Source of the DNA: Planctomycetota bacterium | GTDB lineage: Bacteria > Planctomycetota > Phycisphaerae > UBA1845 > UTPLA1 | Length of the DNA: 64,000 nt | Assembly: GCA_003576905.1 (NCBI GenBank) | Contig: QEVG01000015.1 | Coordinates: forward strand, 28,542 to 92,541 | Direction: 5' to 3' | In this document: in pieces, positions 9,212 through 20,199 of the stretch | How the letters are laid out: every line of letters starts with the position of its first letter | How positions within the stretch are numbered: the stretch's first letter is position 1 | Program-made: the position numbers and the translations under genes | Notes under the pieces: generated by a model | Database searches by the model: none | The model's input: the letters and a program-made list of their open reading frames with translations, nothing else | Told to the model about the DNA's origin: nothing

Positions 9212-9362
9212 AGTGCTCTCCTACAACAATCCCGGCATCGAAATGCCGTCATTCCAGTTCAAACTTCTTCAAACGTCCTCAGACCCGCCGCTCGCCCCGG
9301 CCTTTCCACAGGTGCCGGCGGACCGTCGGGTCGCCATTGCCCGTGCCGGCTCCGGGCCCGGC

Positions 9363-10112
9363 CTACATGTGAAGCCCGCCGTCGACCACGATCACCTGCC
9401 CGGTGATGTACGAGGAGGCCGGCGAGGATAGAAACGCAATCGCCGCCGCCACCTCGTCGGGCTCGCCGAATCGCTGCAGCGGGATGAGCGGGCGAACCTG
9501 CTCCTTGACCTTCTCCGACAGGACGTTGGTCATGTCGGTGTTGATGAACCCGGGCGCGACGGCGTTGCACGTGACCCCGCGCCGGGACAGTTCCTTGGCA
9601 ACGGACTTGGTGAGACCGATTACGCCGGCCTTGCTGGCCGAATAGTTCGCCTGGCCCGCGTTGCCCATGATACCGGAGATGCTGGTGAGGTTCACGATCC
9701 GCCCCCATCGGGCGCGAACCATGTACTTGGACACGGCGCGGGTCATCTGAAAGACGCCGCGGAGATTCGTCGCGATCACCTCGTCGAACTGCTCGTCGGA
9801 CATGTTCATGACGAGCCCGTCCCGGGTGATGCCGGCGTTGTTCACGAGGATGTCGATCCGGCCGAAGTCGGTGGCGATGTCGTCCACCCACTTTTCGATC
9901 TTGGTCGAATCGGTCACGTCCAACGTCCGCGTCACGATCTTGCCGATCGATCGCTGATCCGACGCCTCAGCCGACAGACTGCTGAGCCGCTCGGCGTTTC
10001 TCGCGCAGGCGATCACGGTAGCGCCGGCGCGCGCCAGCGCCAGGCTCGTCGCCCGGCCTATGCCTCGCGAACCGCCCGTTACGATCGCCACTCGATCGAC
10101 AAGATCCGCCAT
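9363..10112 (-). CDS. fabG: 3-oxoacyl-[acyl-carrier-protein] reductase FabG
   Basis: FabG is the NADPH-dependent reductase of beta-ketoacyl-ACP. It is a classical short-chain dehydrogenase with TGGSRGIG (12-19), NNAG (91-94), catalytic Ser144 and the Y157-x3-K161 pair in NYSASKAG. The ATG at 10112 is chosen because GGAAGG precedes it by four bases and gives a canonical N-terminus ([14 protein letters not shown], 249 residues). An in-frame ATG at 10130 would add six residues. It ends in the expected [12 protein letters not shown] block. It lies between fabD and acpP in the operon. Confidence 0.95.
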   Translation of the reverse strand: MADLVDRVAIVTGGSRGIGRATSLALARAGATVIACARNAERLSSLSAEASDQRSIGKIVTRTLDVTDSTKIEKWVDDIATDFGRIDILVNNAGITRDGLVMNMSDEQFDEVIATNLRGVFQMTRAVSKYMVRARWGRIVNLTSISGIMGNAGQANYSASKAGVIGLTKSVAKELSRRGVTCNAVAPGFINTDMTNVLSEKVKEQVRPLIPLQRFGEPDEVAAAIAFLSSPASSYITGQVIVVDGGLHM

Positions 10113-10178
10113 GCTGCCTTCCAATCTCATTTCTTGACGGCCGGCTCCGGCCGGCGCGATGCTGGACGTACCACCGAT

Positions 10179-11111
10179 TCAGGCCGACACGCGCTCCATT
10201 GACGCGGCCGATGAATAATTCGTTGCCGTGACCGAGCGGTTGATCTTCCGCATGAGGCCGGTCAACACCCGTCCCGGGCCGACTTCCGCAAAGCGGTCGT
10301 AGCCGTCGGCAATGAGGCGCTCGATGGACGCCTGCCAGCGGATGGGCTTGGCCACCTGCTCGCGCAGCGATACCCGAACGCTCTCCGGGCCGTCATAATA
10401 GCCAGCAGACACGTTTGCGACTACTGGAATCTGGCCGGGGGTGATTTTAGTGTTTTGGAGGGTTTTCCACAGGCCCTCGACAGCCGGTCCCATAAGCGCC
10501 GAATGAAAGGCCCCCGCCACGTTCAGCGGCACCGCCCTTGCCCCGTGGTTTTCGGCGACTTTCAAGGCCCTTTCGCAGGCCGATTTCGAGCCTGAAATAA
10601 CAATCTGGCCGGGGCAGTTGAAGTTTGCCGGTGCAAGCGTTTCCCCCTGTGCCGCGTCGGCGCAGATGCGGTTGGTCGTTTCCTCGTCGGCCCCCATGAT
10701 CGACACCATTCCACCGACGGACGCTTCGGCCGCGGCCTGCATGAGCCGACCTCGCTCCGCGACGAGGCGCAGGCCGTCGTCGAAAGAGATCCATCCCGCC
10801 AGATGCAGAGCGGTGTATTCCCCGAGGGAAAGCCCGGCCATGGCGCCCGCGGAGAGTTCGTCGGCGATACCGGCGGCCTTCAATGCATGCCAGACGGCAA
10901 CGGACGTCACGAAGATCGCGGGCTGGGACCATTGAGTGGTGTCCAGCTTCTCGGCCGGCCCGTTCAGCACCATGTTCGCCAGGTCGGCACCGAGAATGTC
11001 GTTGGCCCTGGCGAACACTTCGCGCGCGGCCTCCGACGTTTCGTATACATCCTTGCACATGCCCACCTGCTGGGCGCCTTGTCCGGGAAAGATGATTGCG
11101 TTCTTGCTCAC
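10179..11111 (-). CDS. fabD: Malonyl-CoA:ACP transacylase FabD
   Basis: FabD transfers malonyl groups from CoA to ACP to supply fatty-acid elongation. The 310-residue protein carries the nucleophile Ser95 in AGLSLGEYTALHLAG and the catalytic His203 in GAFHSALMGPA, at nearly the same positions as in E. coli FabD. The N-terminal FPGQGAQQVGM forms the oxyanion-hole region. It is about 60 bases downstream of fabH in the same operon. Confidence 0.95.
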   Translation of the reverse strand: MSKNAIIFPGQGAQQVGMCKDVYETSEAAREVFARANDILGADLANMVLNGPAEKLDTTQWSQPAIFVTSVAVWHALKAAGIADELSAGAMAGLSLGEYTALHLAGWISFDDGLRLVAERGRLMQAAAEASVGGMVSIMGADEETTNRICADAAQGETLAPANFNCPGQIVISGSKSACERALKVAENHGARAVPLNVAGAFHSALMGPAVEGLWKTLQNTKITPGQIPVVANVSAGYYDGPESVRVSLREQVAKPIRWQASIERLIADGYDRFAEVGPGRVLTGLMRKINRSVTATNYSSAASMERVSA

Positions 11112-11173
11112 GACTTTCTACCTGGTGATCCTTTGGCCGTAACGGGTTTCTTGTCTTGGGGCGTCCGGAGGAA

Positions 11174-12169
11174 TCAGACGCGGATCAGGGCGGAGCCCCA
11201 TGTGAGCCCCGCGCCGAACGCGACGAGGAGCACGAGATCTCCCGGCTTGATGCGGCCGGACTCACGGCATTCGTCGAGGCCGATCGGTATCGATGCCGCG
11301 GAGGTGTTTCCATAACGCTGGATATTCGTAAAGACACGGTCCTGGGGCAGGCCGAGCCGCTGCCGCGCGGACTCAATGATCCGCAGATTCGACTGGTGCG
11401 GGATGACCAGGGCGATGTCATCGGGCTTGACACCCGCCTCGGCCAGAGTCGTGTCGATCAGCTCAAGGTTTCGCTTGACGGCCAGCTTGTAGACCTCGCG
11501 GCCCTGCATCTTGACGTAGTGCAGACGTTCGTCGAGGGTCATCTTCGAGGCGGGCAGGCGCGACCCTCCGGCGGGCACGGCCAGCATGGACAGACCCGAG
11601 CCTTCGGCCTGCATGCAATGATGCAGGAGGGCGGGCCCGTTCGCGTCCGACACGGCCGAGAGAATCGTCGCCGCGGCGCCGTCGCCGAAGAGGATGCAGG
11701 TGCTCCGGTCCTCGTAATCGGTGATGCGGGACATTGTCTCCGCGCCGATAAGCAGGATGTTGCGATAAGGGCTATTCTGGAGAAGGTAGGACGAGAGAAT
11801 TAAGCCGTAGATGAAGCCGCTGCACGCGGCGGCGACATCGAACGCGGGCACCGGCGGTCCGCCCAGGGCCTGCTGCACGAAGCAGGCGGTCGATGGGAAC
11901 TGGCACTCCGGTGTGATGGTTGAAACGATGATCAGGTCGATGTCGGCGGGCGTCAGCTTCGCGTCGGCCAGGGCCTTGCGCGCCGCCTGTGTGGCGAGCG
12001 TGGCCGTTGATTCTCCGTCGGAGGCGACCCGGCGCTCGAGAATACCCGTTCGCTCGCGAATCCAGTCGTCGGTGGTATCGAGCCGGTCGACGAACCACTG
12101 GTTCGGCACCACCTTTTCAGGCAGCGCTCGGCCGGTCCCGGCGATCCGGATTCCGAGCGGATCAGGCAT
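11174..12169 (-). CDS. fabH: 3-oxoacyl-[acyl-carrier-protein] synthase III FabH
   Basis: FabH starts fatty-acid synthesis by condensing acetyl-CoA with malonyl-ACP. The 331-residue protein has the full Cys-His-Asn triad: C116 in DVAAACSGFIYGL, H258 in VIPHQSNLRII and N288 in RYGNTSAASIP. Its start overlaps the end of plsX by eight bases, which indicates translational coupling. Nothing unusual in length or motifs. Confidence 0.95.
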   Translation of the reverse strand: MPDPLGIRIAGTGRALPEKVVPNQWFVDRLDTTDDWIRERTGILERRVASDGESTATLATQAARKALADAKLTPADIDLIIVSTITPECQFPSTACFVQQALGGPPVPAFDVAAACSGFIYGLILSSYLLQNSPYRNILLIGAETMSRITDYEDRSTCILFGDGAAATILSAVSDANGPALLHHCMQAEGSGLSMLAVPAGGSRLPASKMTLDERLHYVKMQGREVYKLAVKRNLELIDTTLAEAGVKPDDIALVIPHQSNLRIIESARQRLGLPQDRVFTNIQRYGNTSAASIPIGLDECRESGRIKPGDLVLLVAFGAGLTWGSALIRV

Positions 12170-13169
12170 TCGCCGGCTCCTCCTCGGTGAGTCGATCGCA
12201 GAAGACTCGGTTCAGATTCTCCTTGGCGTACTGGATGGTGATCCGCACTGCGTTCTTGATCGCTCGTGCGTCGCTGCTTCCGTGACAGATGATGCAGATT
12301 CCGTCGACGCCCAGCAGCGGCGCTCCGCCGTGTTCGCTGTAGTCGTGCTTGGCCCAGATTTTCTTGACCACGGGCTCGAAGCGCTTGGCGAGCTCGGGGC
12401 TTTCGTCGGCGATCTCGCGGGAAATCGTCTTGAAGATGCCGTCCGAGAGACCTTCGGTGAGCTTGAGGACGACATTGCCCACGAACCCGTCGCAAACCGC
12501 CACTTCGCAGACGCCGGAGAAAAGATCGCGGCCCTCCACGTTTCCGACGAAGTTAACGGTTGGGTCGCGCTTGAGCAGTTCGTGCGTCAGCTTGACGAGG
12601 GGGCTGCCCTTTACTTCCTCGCTGCCGATCGAGAGCAGTCCGACGCGCGGGTTTTGAATCTTGAGCACGTGCTCCGAATAGGCCGAGGCCATCTGTGCGT
12701 ATTGAAGCAGGTGATGCGGCTTGGGGGCCACGTTCGCTCCGACGTCGCACACCGTCAATGGGCCGTGAAACGAGGGCAGGACCACGGCGATTCCGGGGCG
12801 CTGAACCCGGCCGAGCGTTCGCATTTTCAGCTGTGCCGCGGCGACGCACGCCCCCGTGTTGCCCGCGCTGATGACCGCGTCGACCAGCCGCTCCGAGGCC
12901 AGCTTGACCATGATCATGATCGACGAGTTCTTTTTCTGGCGGAGGGCTTCGACCGGGGAGTCATCCATCGCGATGACGTCGGGGCAGTGATGCACCCTGA
13001 TCTGCCGGTGCGAGGCGAATTCGGGCGGAAGGTGAGCGCGAATTGCATCTTCCTGGCCCAGAAGAAGCAGCTCGTCGTCGGCCGAGAGGAACTGGAGGCC
13101 TTCGACCGCGCCGCGCACGATCTGGGCGGGCGCGTAATCGCCTCCCATGGCGTCGATCGCTATCCGCAT
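12162..13169 (-). CDS. plsX: Phosphate acyltransferase PlsX
   Basis: PlsX converts acyl-ACP to acyl-phosphate, the donor for PlsY in phospholipid synthesis, as a peripheral membrane enzyme. The 335-residue protein starts with the family hallmark MRIAIDAMGGDYAP and contains VISAGNTGA, CDVGANVAPKP, FVGNVEGRD and CDGFVGNVVLK, all characteristic. It lies seven bases downstream of rpmF and overlaps fabH, the textbook rpmF-plsX-fabH order. Confidence 0.95.
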   Translation of the reverse strand: MRIAIDAMGGDYAPAQIVRGAVEGLQFLSADDELLLLGQEDAIRAHLPPEFASHRQIRVHHCPDVIAMDDSPVEALRQKKNSSIMIMVKLASERLVDAVISAGNTGACVAAAQLKMRTLGRVQRPGIAVVLPSFHGPLTVCDVGANVAPKPHHLLQYAQMASAYSEHVLKIQNPRVGLLSIGSEEVKGSPLVKLTHELLKRDPTVNFVGNVEGRDLFSGVCEVAVCDGFVGNVVLKLTEGLSDGIFKTISREIADESPELAKRFEPVVKKIWAKHDYSEHGGAPLLGVDGICIICHGSSDARAIKNAVRITIQYAKENLNRVFCDRLTEEEPANA

Positions 13170-13176
13170 GGCGGTA

Positions 13177-13362
13177 TTACGACTCCTCGGTTTCGATCTT
13201 GAGGGATACCTTTGAGTTGTGGTATCCGCAGTTTGAGCATGCCCGGTGGGGCAGCTTGGCCTGGCCGCACTTGAGGCAGGCGGCGATGTTCATGGGGCGC
13301 AGCGCATGATGCGACCGGCGCTTTCGTTTCATGGACTTGCTGGACCGTCTGGCCGGAACCAT
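13177..13362 (-). CDS. rpmF: Ribosomal protein bL32
   Basis: This small large-subunit ribosomal protein is 61 residues from the ATG at 13362, which has AGGTG eight bases upstream. The frame extends further upstream but without L32 similarity. The N-terminal MVPARRSSKSMKRKRRSHHAL is the usual basic block. Two CxxC pairs (CLKC and CSNC) form the zinc-binding version of bL32. It is the first gene of the fatty-acid/phospholipid operon, downstream of the promoter at 13471-13499. Confidence 0.93.
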   Translation of the reverse strand: MVPARRSSKSMKRKRRSHHALRPMNIAACLKCGQAKLPHRACSNCGYHNSKVSLKIETEES

Positions 13363-13470
13363 ATCAACACCTGAAAAAGCGAAAATCCGCGCTGAGGCTG
13401 CGATGGAACCCGCTTCCAGCCAGCCCGACACTTCTGAGCGACTCACTCTCGTCTGAATGCCAAGCCCAGC

Positions 13471-13499
13471 ACTCTAAGCGGACCGCCCCGTGCTGTCAA
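13471..13499 (-). promoter_or_regulatory. Predicted sigma70-type promoter of the rpmF-plsX-fab operon
   Basis: On the minus strand a perfect -35 TTGACA (13499-13494) is followed after 17 bases by TAGAGT (13476-13471; 4 of 6 to TATAAT). The start of transcription would fall near 13464, giving a leader of about 100 bases before the rpmF ATG. Spacing and position directly upstream of the operon make this convincing. Confidence 0.65.
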
Positions 13500-13525
13500 G
13501 ACCGGCGGTCGCCGGCAACTCGTTG

Positions 13526-13549
13526 CCGCATCGAATGTTGACGATGCGG
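13526..13549 (-). terminator. Hairpin downstream of uvrB, possible terminator
   Basis: CCGCATCG and CGATGCGG form a perfect eight-pair stem with an eight-base loop, placed 11 bases after the uvrB stop and just before the rpmF promoter. Two further short GC hairpins follow (around 13502-13527). No T-run follows, so this may be a Rho-assisted or transcript-protecting structure rather than an intrinsic terminator. Confidence 0.35.
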
Positions 13550-13559
13550 GGTCTGCGTA

Positions 13560-15626
<2,067 letters not shown>

Positions 15627-15995
15627 GTTGCTTGGCCGCCGGATCGTGGCCAGACACACAGCGGCGGGGCGCCATGTATCTTGCATGCGGCAGCGAGACC
15701 ATAGTGCGCCGAATCGCGGATGAGAAGCGTCGCTCAGCCAGCAAATGAGGAAACGGCGACCATGCGCTTCCTCCCACGGGAAACAGGTCGCAAGATACGA
15801 TATGTTTGGCCTGGCGGTTCGAGAATCGTCGGGGCATCGTTGAAAAGCGGGCCTGGCGGGTGGCACAGTTATTGCGACATAAAACTTTTCTAAATATAGA
15901 GTTACGAATGCTGAGAGCGTGCGTTGGTCCGAGAAATCTGCGTCCTGATGTGTTGAAAAAATCTTCAACTTTTTTTAATCCACCCGGCCCAACGC

Positions 15996-16025
15996 TTGAC
16001 TCGCAATGTCGGTTTCTGGTACAAA
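15996..16025 (+). promoter_or_regulatory. Predicted sigma70-type promoter upstream of the PEP-CTERM gene
   Basis: TTGACT (15996-16001; 5 of 6 to the -35 consensus) is followed after 18 bases by TACAAA (16020-16025; 4 of 6 to -10). Transcription would start near 16032 and run through the structured leader toward the gene at 16325. Confidence 0.5.
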
Positions 16026-16031
16026 TGGTCA

Positions 16032-16199
16032 TTGTGTAGGAGGGCATATCTAAGCAGGCTCGCGTATGGAGCCGGGTGCCCGAAGCCAGATTGATTGCAG
16101 AGCGAGGGATCTCGAGGAAGAAGCAGGCGCTCGATCCGGGGTGGTGCCAGCACGCAAGAAGTGAAGAGCCTCGATAAGCTCCGCAAAGGCTTATTTTTT
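16032..16199 (+). ncRNA. Candidate structured leader or small RNA, unknown family
   Basis: From the predicted start near 16032 to the terminator at 16199 the transcript would be about 168 bases. It contains a nested stem, GGGCA (16042-16046) with TGCCC (16077-16081) enclosing GGCTC (16057-16061) with GAGCC (16069-16073). A second domain can pair GAGCG (16100-16104) with CGCTC (16128-16132), or alternatively GGATC (16107-16111) with GATCC (16133-16137). The region ends in an intrinsic terminator about 125 bases before the PEP-CTERM start. I could not match it to the conserved cores of 6S, SRP, tmRNA or common riboswitches. It could be an independent small RNA or an attenuated leader. Confidence 0.3.
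16173..16199 (+). terminator. Intrinsic terminator or attenuator before the PEP-CTERM gene
   Basis: GATAAGC (16173-16179) pairs with GCTTATT (16189-16195), one G-T pair included, around a nine-base loop. Six consecutive T follow at 16194-16199. It stands between the predicted promoter and the gene, so it either ends a small RNA or attenuates the gene. Confidence 0.55.
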
Positions 16200-16324
16200 G
16201 GTGTTCTGAAGCGAAGTCCGCATTTTTAGGATTTCAGTCCTGCTCATCGCCAAGTGGTCGCCGGATGACCGGGCAGTGAAACAGGTGAATCCGGAATGCA
16301 AGAAAAGGAACAGGAGGATTGGTT

Positions 16325-17140
16325 ATGAAGAAGGTATTGGTAGCTGCTCTGCTGGCTGCGCTCGTGGCGACGCCCGCAATGGCCGGTCTGGCTCCGCCCA
16401 GCCCGACGAACCCGACGCGGGTTGGTGCGTTCACTCCGTACAACCTGAACGGTGATGTGACTCCGCGCGGGTTCCCGTACGACTCGAACGACCCGAACGA
16501 CGTCTATGACAACGGTCTGTTCATTGGCGGCTTTTCGAACGGCCCGTCGACGTTCTACGCCGGCGGTATCATCGACCTGCCCGCTGGCGCGTTCCTCTGC
16601 GACGACATCACCCTCAAGCCCGGAACCACCGCGATCGGCAGCGCCGGCACGGGTTCGGGCGGTATTGACTGGGTTTACAACAACTATTACGCCGGTTCGG
16701 GCTCGCACAACGTGACCCTCGCCTTCCTGAACAATCCGGGCGGCAATGACACGAGCCTCGGCTCCACGATCGCCGCCTTCACCTTCGGCGGTGGCGCTCC
16801 GAACGGCTACTACCTGCTTTCGGCCGGTCTCCCGCAGTTTGCGGTCGGCGTCACGGACATCTGGCTGTGCATCGCACACTCGGTCCCGACCCGCCACTTC
16901 TTCTCGGGCAACCCGGTTGATGGCACCCCCGGCACGGCGAATCCCGCCGCCCTCTATGACGGCAGCAGCGACAACCTGCTCGTCGTCTTCGGTGGCGGTG
17001 CGACCGGCGCCTTCTCGGGTTCCGGCGCGGCTCTTGCCAACGCCAACTGGGCCCTCCAGGGCTCGATCATTCCTGAGCCTTCCGTCGCCGGCCTCCTGGC
17101 CATCGGCGGTCTGCTCGCTCTCCGCCGCCGCAAGGCCTAA
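16325..17140 (+). CDS. Secreted PEP-CTERM sorting-domain protein, function unknown
   Basis: The 271-residue product starts with a clean signal peptide (MKKVLVAALLAALVATPAMA) and ends with a PEP-CTERM tail: IPEPS, a hydrophobic stretch VAGLLAIGGLLAL and RRRKA. Such tails direct sorting and processing by an exosortase-type system at the envelope. The body is rich in Gly, Asn, Ser and aromatic residues with no recognisable enzyme motif, consistent with a surface or matrix protein. The ATG at 16325 is well supported by AGGAGG seven bases upstream (16312-16317). No exosortase gene is visible. The gene is monocistronic, between a leader and a very strong terminator, which suggests abundant and regulated expression (inference). 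Confidence 0.85.
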   Translation: MKKVLVAALLAALVATPAMAGLAPPSPTNPTRVGAFTPYNLNGDVTPRGFPYDSNDPNDVYDNGLFIGGFSNGPSTFYAGGIIDLPAGAFLCDDITLKPGTTAIGSAGTGSGGIDWVYNNYYAGSGSHNVTLAFLNNPGGNDTSLGSTIAAFTFGGGAPNGYYLLSAGLPQFAVGVTDIWLCIAHSVPTRHFFSGNPVDGTPGTANPAALYDGSSDNLLVVFGGGATGAFSGSGAALANANWALQGSIIPEPSVAGLLAIGGLLALRRRKA

Positions 17141-17184
17141 TTTCGGCCTAAAGCGGGCTCGTGAGAGTCAAGCTTAGATCTTCC

Positions 17185-17225
17185 GGCCGCCCTGAAGCTT
17201 CGGTTTCAGGGCGGCCTGCTTTTTA
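17185..17225 (+). terminator. Strong intrinsic terminator after the PEP-CTERM gene
   Basis: A 14-pair stem (17185-17198 with 17203-17216, one G-T pair) is capped by a UUCG tetraloop and followed by TGCTTTTT. This is an unusually stable Rho-independent terminator 44 bases after the stop codon. Confidence 0.88.
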
Positions 17226-17524
17226 CCATTTCGTATATAGGATAAGTCGCGACTCGCGTTCCCTTTCCAGTCCGACTGTGTCAGATCACATCGATCAGTC
17301 CGATGCTCTCCTGCTCGCTCAAAAAGCAACCGAGGACTCCGCTTGTTTAACAGGTCCAGAGCGACCCTTCCAAGTGCGGATCGTCGCCCCGGCCTACCCC
17401 GTGGTCGGTTTGATTCTGGGTCTGGCCACTGCGCCGGTGTGGACCAATCTCCGGAAATGCCCTAAATTGTGAGTTGTCCTGCGAGCTGTCCGCACGTTTC
17501 GCCTGCAAACTCGTACCTTAATCA

Positions 17525-17544
17525 TGTAAACCTCACGGGTTACA
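17525..17544. promoter_or_regulatory. Imperfect inverted repeat, possible operator
   Basis: TGTAAACCTCACGGGTTACA is a 20-base dyad (TGTAA/TTACA with inner CC/GG) about 90 bases upstream of the first sulfatase-fold gene. Position and symmetry suggest a regulator site; there is no independent support. Confidence 0.3.
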
Positions 17545-17632
17545 TTGGTCGATTCCTGCTGGTCCGGCGTGCCGGCCTCGTGGCCTCGTTGTCCGAGAAT
17601 GTCTGAGTTTGGGTTTCCCAAGGAGCCTTCTG

Positions 17633-20119
17633 ATGGATCCGACCGTTGAGTCGGCTGCACCAATAACGCCGCCACGAAAAGGGCGGGCCTGGTGGCAGTG
17701 GGTAATCGGTATCGGCCTGATCGGTTATGCGGTGTTCTCCCTGGCTTTGCGGGGTGTGGCCAAATACCGGCCGGAATGGCTCGCCGCCGAGCCCGTCTTC
17801 GACCCCATTCCGCTTGAGGTTCCACCGGGGATGAAGGACGGCGATGTCGTGCCCGCGGCCCCAGGGGCGTACGCGGGGCACAATGTCCTGCTGGTTACAC
17901 TCGACACGACGCGAGCCGACCGCATCGGCTGCTACGGCAACAAGGCCATCAAGACGCCGGTGATGGACCGGCTCGCCGCCGAGGGCATTCTGTTTTCGCA
18001 GGCCTATGCCCCGAATCCCACGACGCTGCCGTCGCACGCCTCGATCCTTACCGGGCTGTATCCGATCCGCCATGGAGCGCGGGCCAACGGCATCTATCGG
18101 CTTTCCGACGAAAGCGTGACCCTCGCCGAGCTGTTCGGGCAGAAGGGCTACACGACCGGCGCTGCCGTGTCGGCGTTTGTGCTGGACGCGCGGTACGGCC
18201 TTCGTCAGGGGTTCGCGGATTACGACGACAACGTGCGGGCGTTCGCCGATCCGTCGCGATTGCACGATCCGGAGCGACGAGGCGGTGACACCACCGATGT
18301 CGCGCTGAAGTGGCTCGAGAAGAACGCCGGCGAGAAGCCGTTCTTCTACTGGATTCACTACTTCGATCCGCATCAGCCGTATGAACCCATCGAGCAGTTC
18401 GCCATCGACTATGCCCAGATGCCGTACGACGGCGAGATCGCCTATGTCGACAAGCAGATCGGCCGGCTGCTGGAGCTCATCGAGAAAAAGGGGCTCCGGG
18501 AAAAGACCCTCGTCGTCGTCGTGGGCGACCACGGCCAGGGGCTCGGGCAGCATGAGGAAGCCACGCACGGCTTCATGGTGTATGACTCGACCCTTCAGGT
18601 CCCGTTCATCATGGCGTGCGGAAAGAGTCTCGGTGGCGGGCTGCACGTTCGGCGGCCCGTCAGTTCCGCGGATATCTTCCCGACGGTTCTCACGCTTTGC
18701 GGGATCGAGAAGCCCGAGGGTTTGGACGCCGTGGACCTGACCGTCGCGCCCCAAGGCCCGCGGAAGCTGTGGTTTGACGCACTCGAAGGATTCCTCGGCT
18801 ACGGCATGGCCCCGCTGCTATCGGTTCGCGTGGGCGATCTGAAGTACATCTGGGGACCGGACCCGGAACTCTACGACCTTTCGAAGGACCCCAACGAGTT
18901 GCAGGATCTCGCCGACACGAAGCCCGACGCGGTGGCGTCGCTGGAGAAGGAATTGAAGTCTTACTTCGGCGGCGACCTCGCGAAGGCCGCCATGGTCGAT
19001 GCCTCCTTCGCCATGACCGAGGAGGAGCAGAATCAGCTCCGGGCGCTGGGATACATCAGCGATGGAATCAGCTCCGCGCCGCAATCCGGCGAACTGCCCG
19101 ACCCGAAATCCATGATGCACATCGTGCGCCGCGCGGAGGCCGCCCTGATCGGACTTTCGATGGGGGACGTCCAGCGGTCCATTGATGCGTTGAACCAGAT
19201 CGTGGACGACTACCCGGACTTCTACATCGGGCACAAGTGGCTTGCGGACTGTTACCTGCGGCTGAAGGATCTGAACAGCATGCGGGATACGCTCAAGAAC
19301 TGTATTGAGGTACATCCCAATGTTCCGTATCCCTACCTCGTCCTCGCCCGAATTGCCATCACCAACAAGGACTATGAAGAAGCGATCTTCTGGTATGAGC
19401 AGACCCTGAAGATCGCGGAAGATCACTATACGGCTCTCTCGGAGCTGGGCGGTCTGCTGCTCGAAATGGACCGCGACCATGCCCGGGCGGCGGACCTGCT
19501 TTCGCGGGCCTTCGCGATCCGGCCGGATGATCAGAGCGTCGTCGAGCATATGGCCAACGCGATGATGCGGGTCGGGCGGGGCGAAGAGCTGATCGACAAT
19601 CTTCTGGCGCAGATCAAGGCGAAGCCGCAACTGGCGGCGACGCGGAACGCCGCGGCGAGACTTCTCCTTCGCTCCAAGAGGTGTCCCGAGGCGATTGCCA
19701 CGCTGCGCGAGGGATACACGCTCAACCCCGACCAGGACGAACTCGCCAACAATCTCGCGTATTGCATCATGCAGTGCACGAAGCCGGGCAGCCTTCCGCC
19801 CCTGGAGGCCGTCGTCATAGCGGAGAAGCTCTGCCGCAAGACCGGTTACAAGGTTCCCGAGTACATGCGAACGCTGGCCACGGTGTACGGCGGCTTCGGG
19901 CGCTTCGACGAGGCGATCGTCGTTTCGCGACAGGCCGCCCAGGTCGCGCGAGATCAGTCGAAAACGGCACTGGCGCAGCTGCTCGATAATCTCGCGGTCG
20001 AGTATGAGCGGCTGAAGGTGGAGCGCCAGACGCCGACGTCGGCGCCATCCAGCGCCCCGGCCGCCCGGGGCAACGTCGAAAGTCCCTCGGCGGCGGCAGG
20101 GGTCGGACCAAACGGATGA
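17633..20119 (+). CDS. Membrane-anchored sulfatase-fold protein with C-terminal TPRs (paralogue 1)
   Basis: The 828-residue protein has a short N-terminal tail, a membrane segment (WWQWVIGIGLIGYAVFSLAL, about 20-39), an alkaline-phosphatase-superfamily/sulfatase domain (about 80-450) and TPR repeats (about 515-800). Metal-site motifs are visible: LDTTRAD at D91 and GDHG at D299/H300. The residue that is Cys or Ser in formylglycine sulfatases is Thr131 (TLPSHASILTG), so a classical sulfatase mechanism is unlikely; Thr nucleophiles occur in phosphoethanolamine and lipoteichoic-acid transferases of the same superfamily. With the membrane anchor N-terminal, the enzyme and TPR domains should be periplasmic. 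The ATG at 17633 has AAGGAG seven bases upstream. It closely resembles the third gene of this run. Confidence 0.85.
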   Translation: MDPTVESAAPITPPRKGRAWWQWVIGIGLIGYAVFSLALRGVAKYRPEWLAAEPVFDPIPLEVPPGMKDGDVVPAAPGAYAGHNVLLVTLDTTRADRIGCYGNKAIKTPVMDRLAAEGILFSQAYAPNPTTLPSHASILTGLYPIRHGARANGIYRLSDESVTLAELFGQKGYTTGAAVSAFVLDARYGLRQGFADYDDNVRAFADPSRLHDPERRGGDTTDVALKWLEKNAGEKPFFYWIHYFDPHQPYEPIEQFAIDYAQMPYDGEIAYVDKQIGRLLELIEKKGLREKTLVVVVGDHGQGLGQHEEATHGFMVYDSTLQVPFIMACGKSLGGGLHVRRPVSSADIFPTVLTLCGIEKPEGLDAVDLTVAPQGPRKLWFDALEGFLGYGMAPLLSVRVGDLKYIWGPDPELYDLSKDPNELQDLADTKPDAVASLEKELKSYFGGDLAKAAMVDASFAMTEEEQNQLRALGYISDGISSAPQSGELPDPKSMMHIVRRAEAALIGLSMGDVQRSIDALNQIVDDYPDFYIGHKWLADCYLRLKDLNSMRDTLKNCIEVHPNVPYPYLVLARIAITNKDYEEAIFWYEQTLKIAEDHYTALSELGGLLLEMDRDHARAADLLSRAFAIRPDDQSVVEHMANAMMRVGRGEELIDNLLAQIKAKPQLAATRNAAARLLLRSKRCPEAIATLREGYTLNPDQDELANNLAYCIMQCTKPGSLPPLEAVVIAEKLCRKTGYKVPEYMRTLATVYGGFGRFDEAIVVSRQAAQVARDQSKTALAQLLDNLAVEYERLKVERQTPTSAPSSAPAARGNVESPSAAAGVGPNG

Positions 20120-20199
20120 TCGTACGCCGGCGGGGGGCGTTCCTGGCTGATTAAGCGGGCGGAGCGGCAATCCGCGAGGGGGCTGTGAAGGTGCCCTTG

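Larger units (their letters stand above)
15627..16324. other. 698-base intergenic region between divergent uvrB and the PEP-CTERM gene
   Basis: No coding region was found. The stretch 15880-15980 is markedly AT-rich against the GC-rich background. It includes GTTGAA-N6-TTCAAC followed by seven T (15952-15976), a weak terminator-like hairpin on the plus strand. The right half holds a predicted promoter (15996-16025), a structured leader and an intrinsic terminator (16173-16199), listed separately. Confidence 0.6.
17141..17632. other. Intergenic region before the sulfatase-fold/TPR genes
   Basis: Apart from the terminator at 17185-17225, no gene is seen. An imperfect dyad at 17525-17544 is listed separately. 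A well-placed Shine-Dalgarno AAGGAG at 17620-17625 belongs to the next gene. Confidence 0.6.

Noticed and set aside
16032..16199. Assignment of the leader to 6S RNA, SRP RNA or a c-di-GMP riboswitch
   Set aside because: The GGAAG-AAGCAG segment only superficially resembles the SRP helix 8 loop, and the required conserved cores of the other families are missing.
16262..16296. Cobalamin-riboswitch-like phrase GGTGAATCCGG upstream of the PEP-CTERM gene
   Set aside because: Only part of one box is present, without the GCCACTG and CCCGC elements; the PEP-CTERM gene has no cobalamin link.
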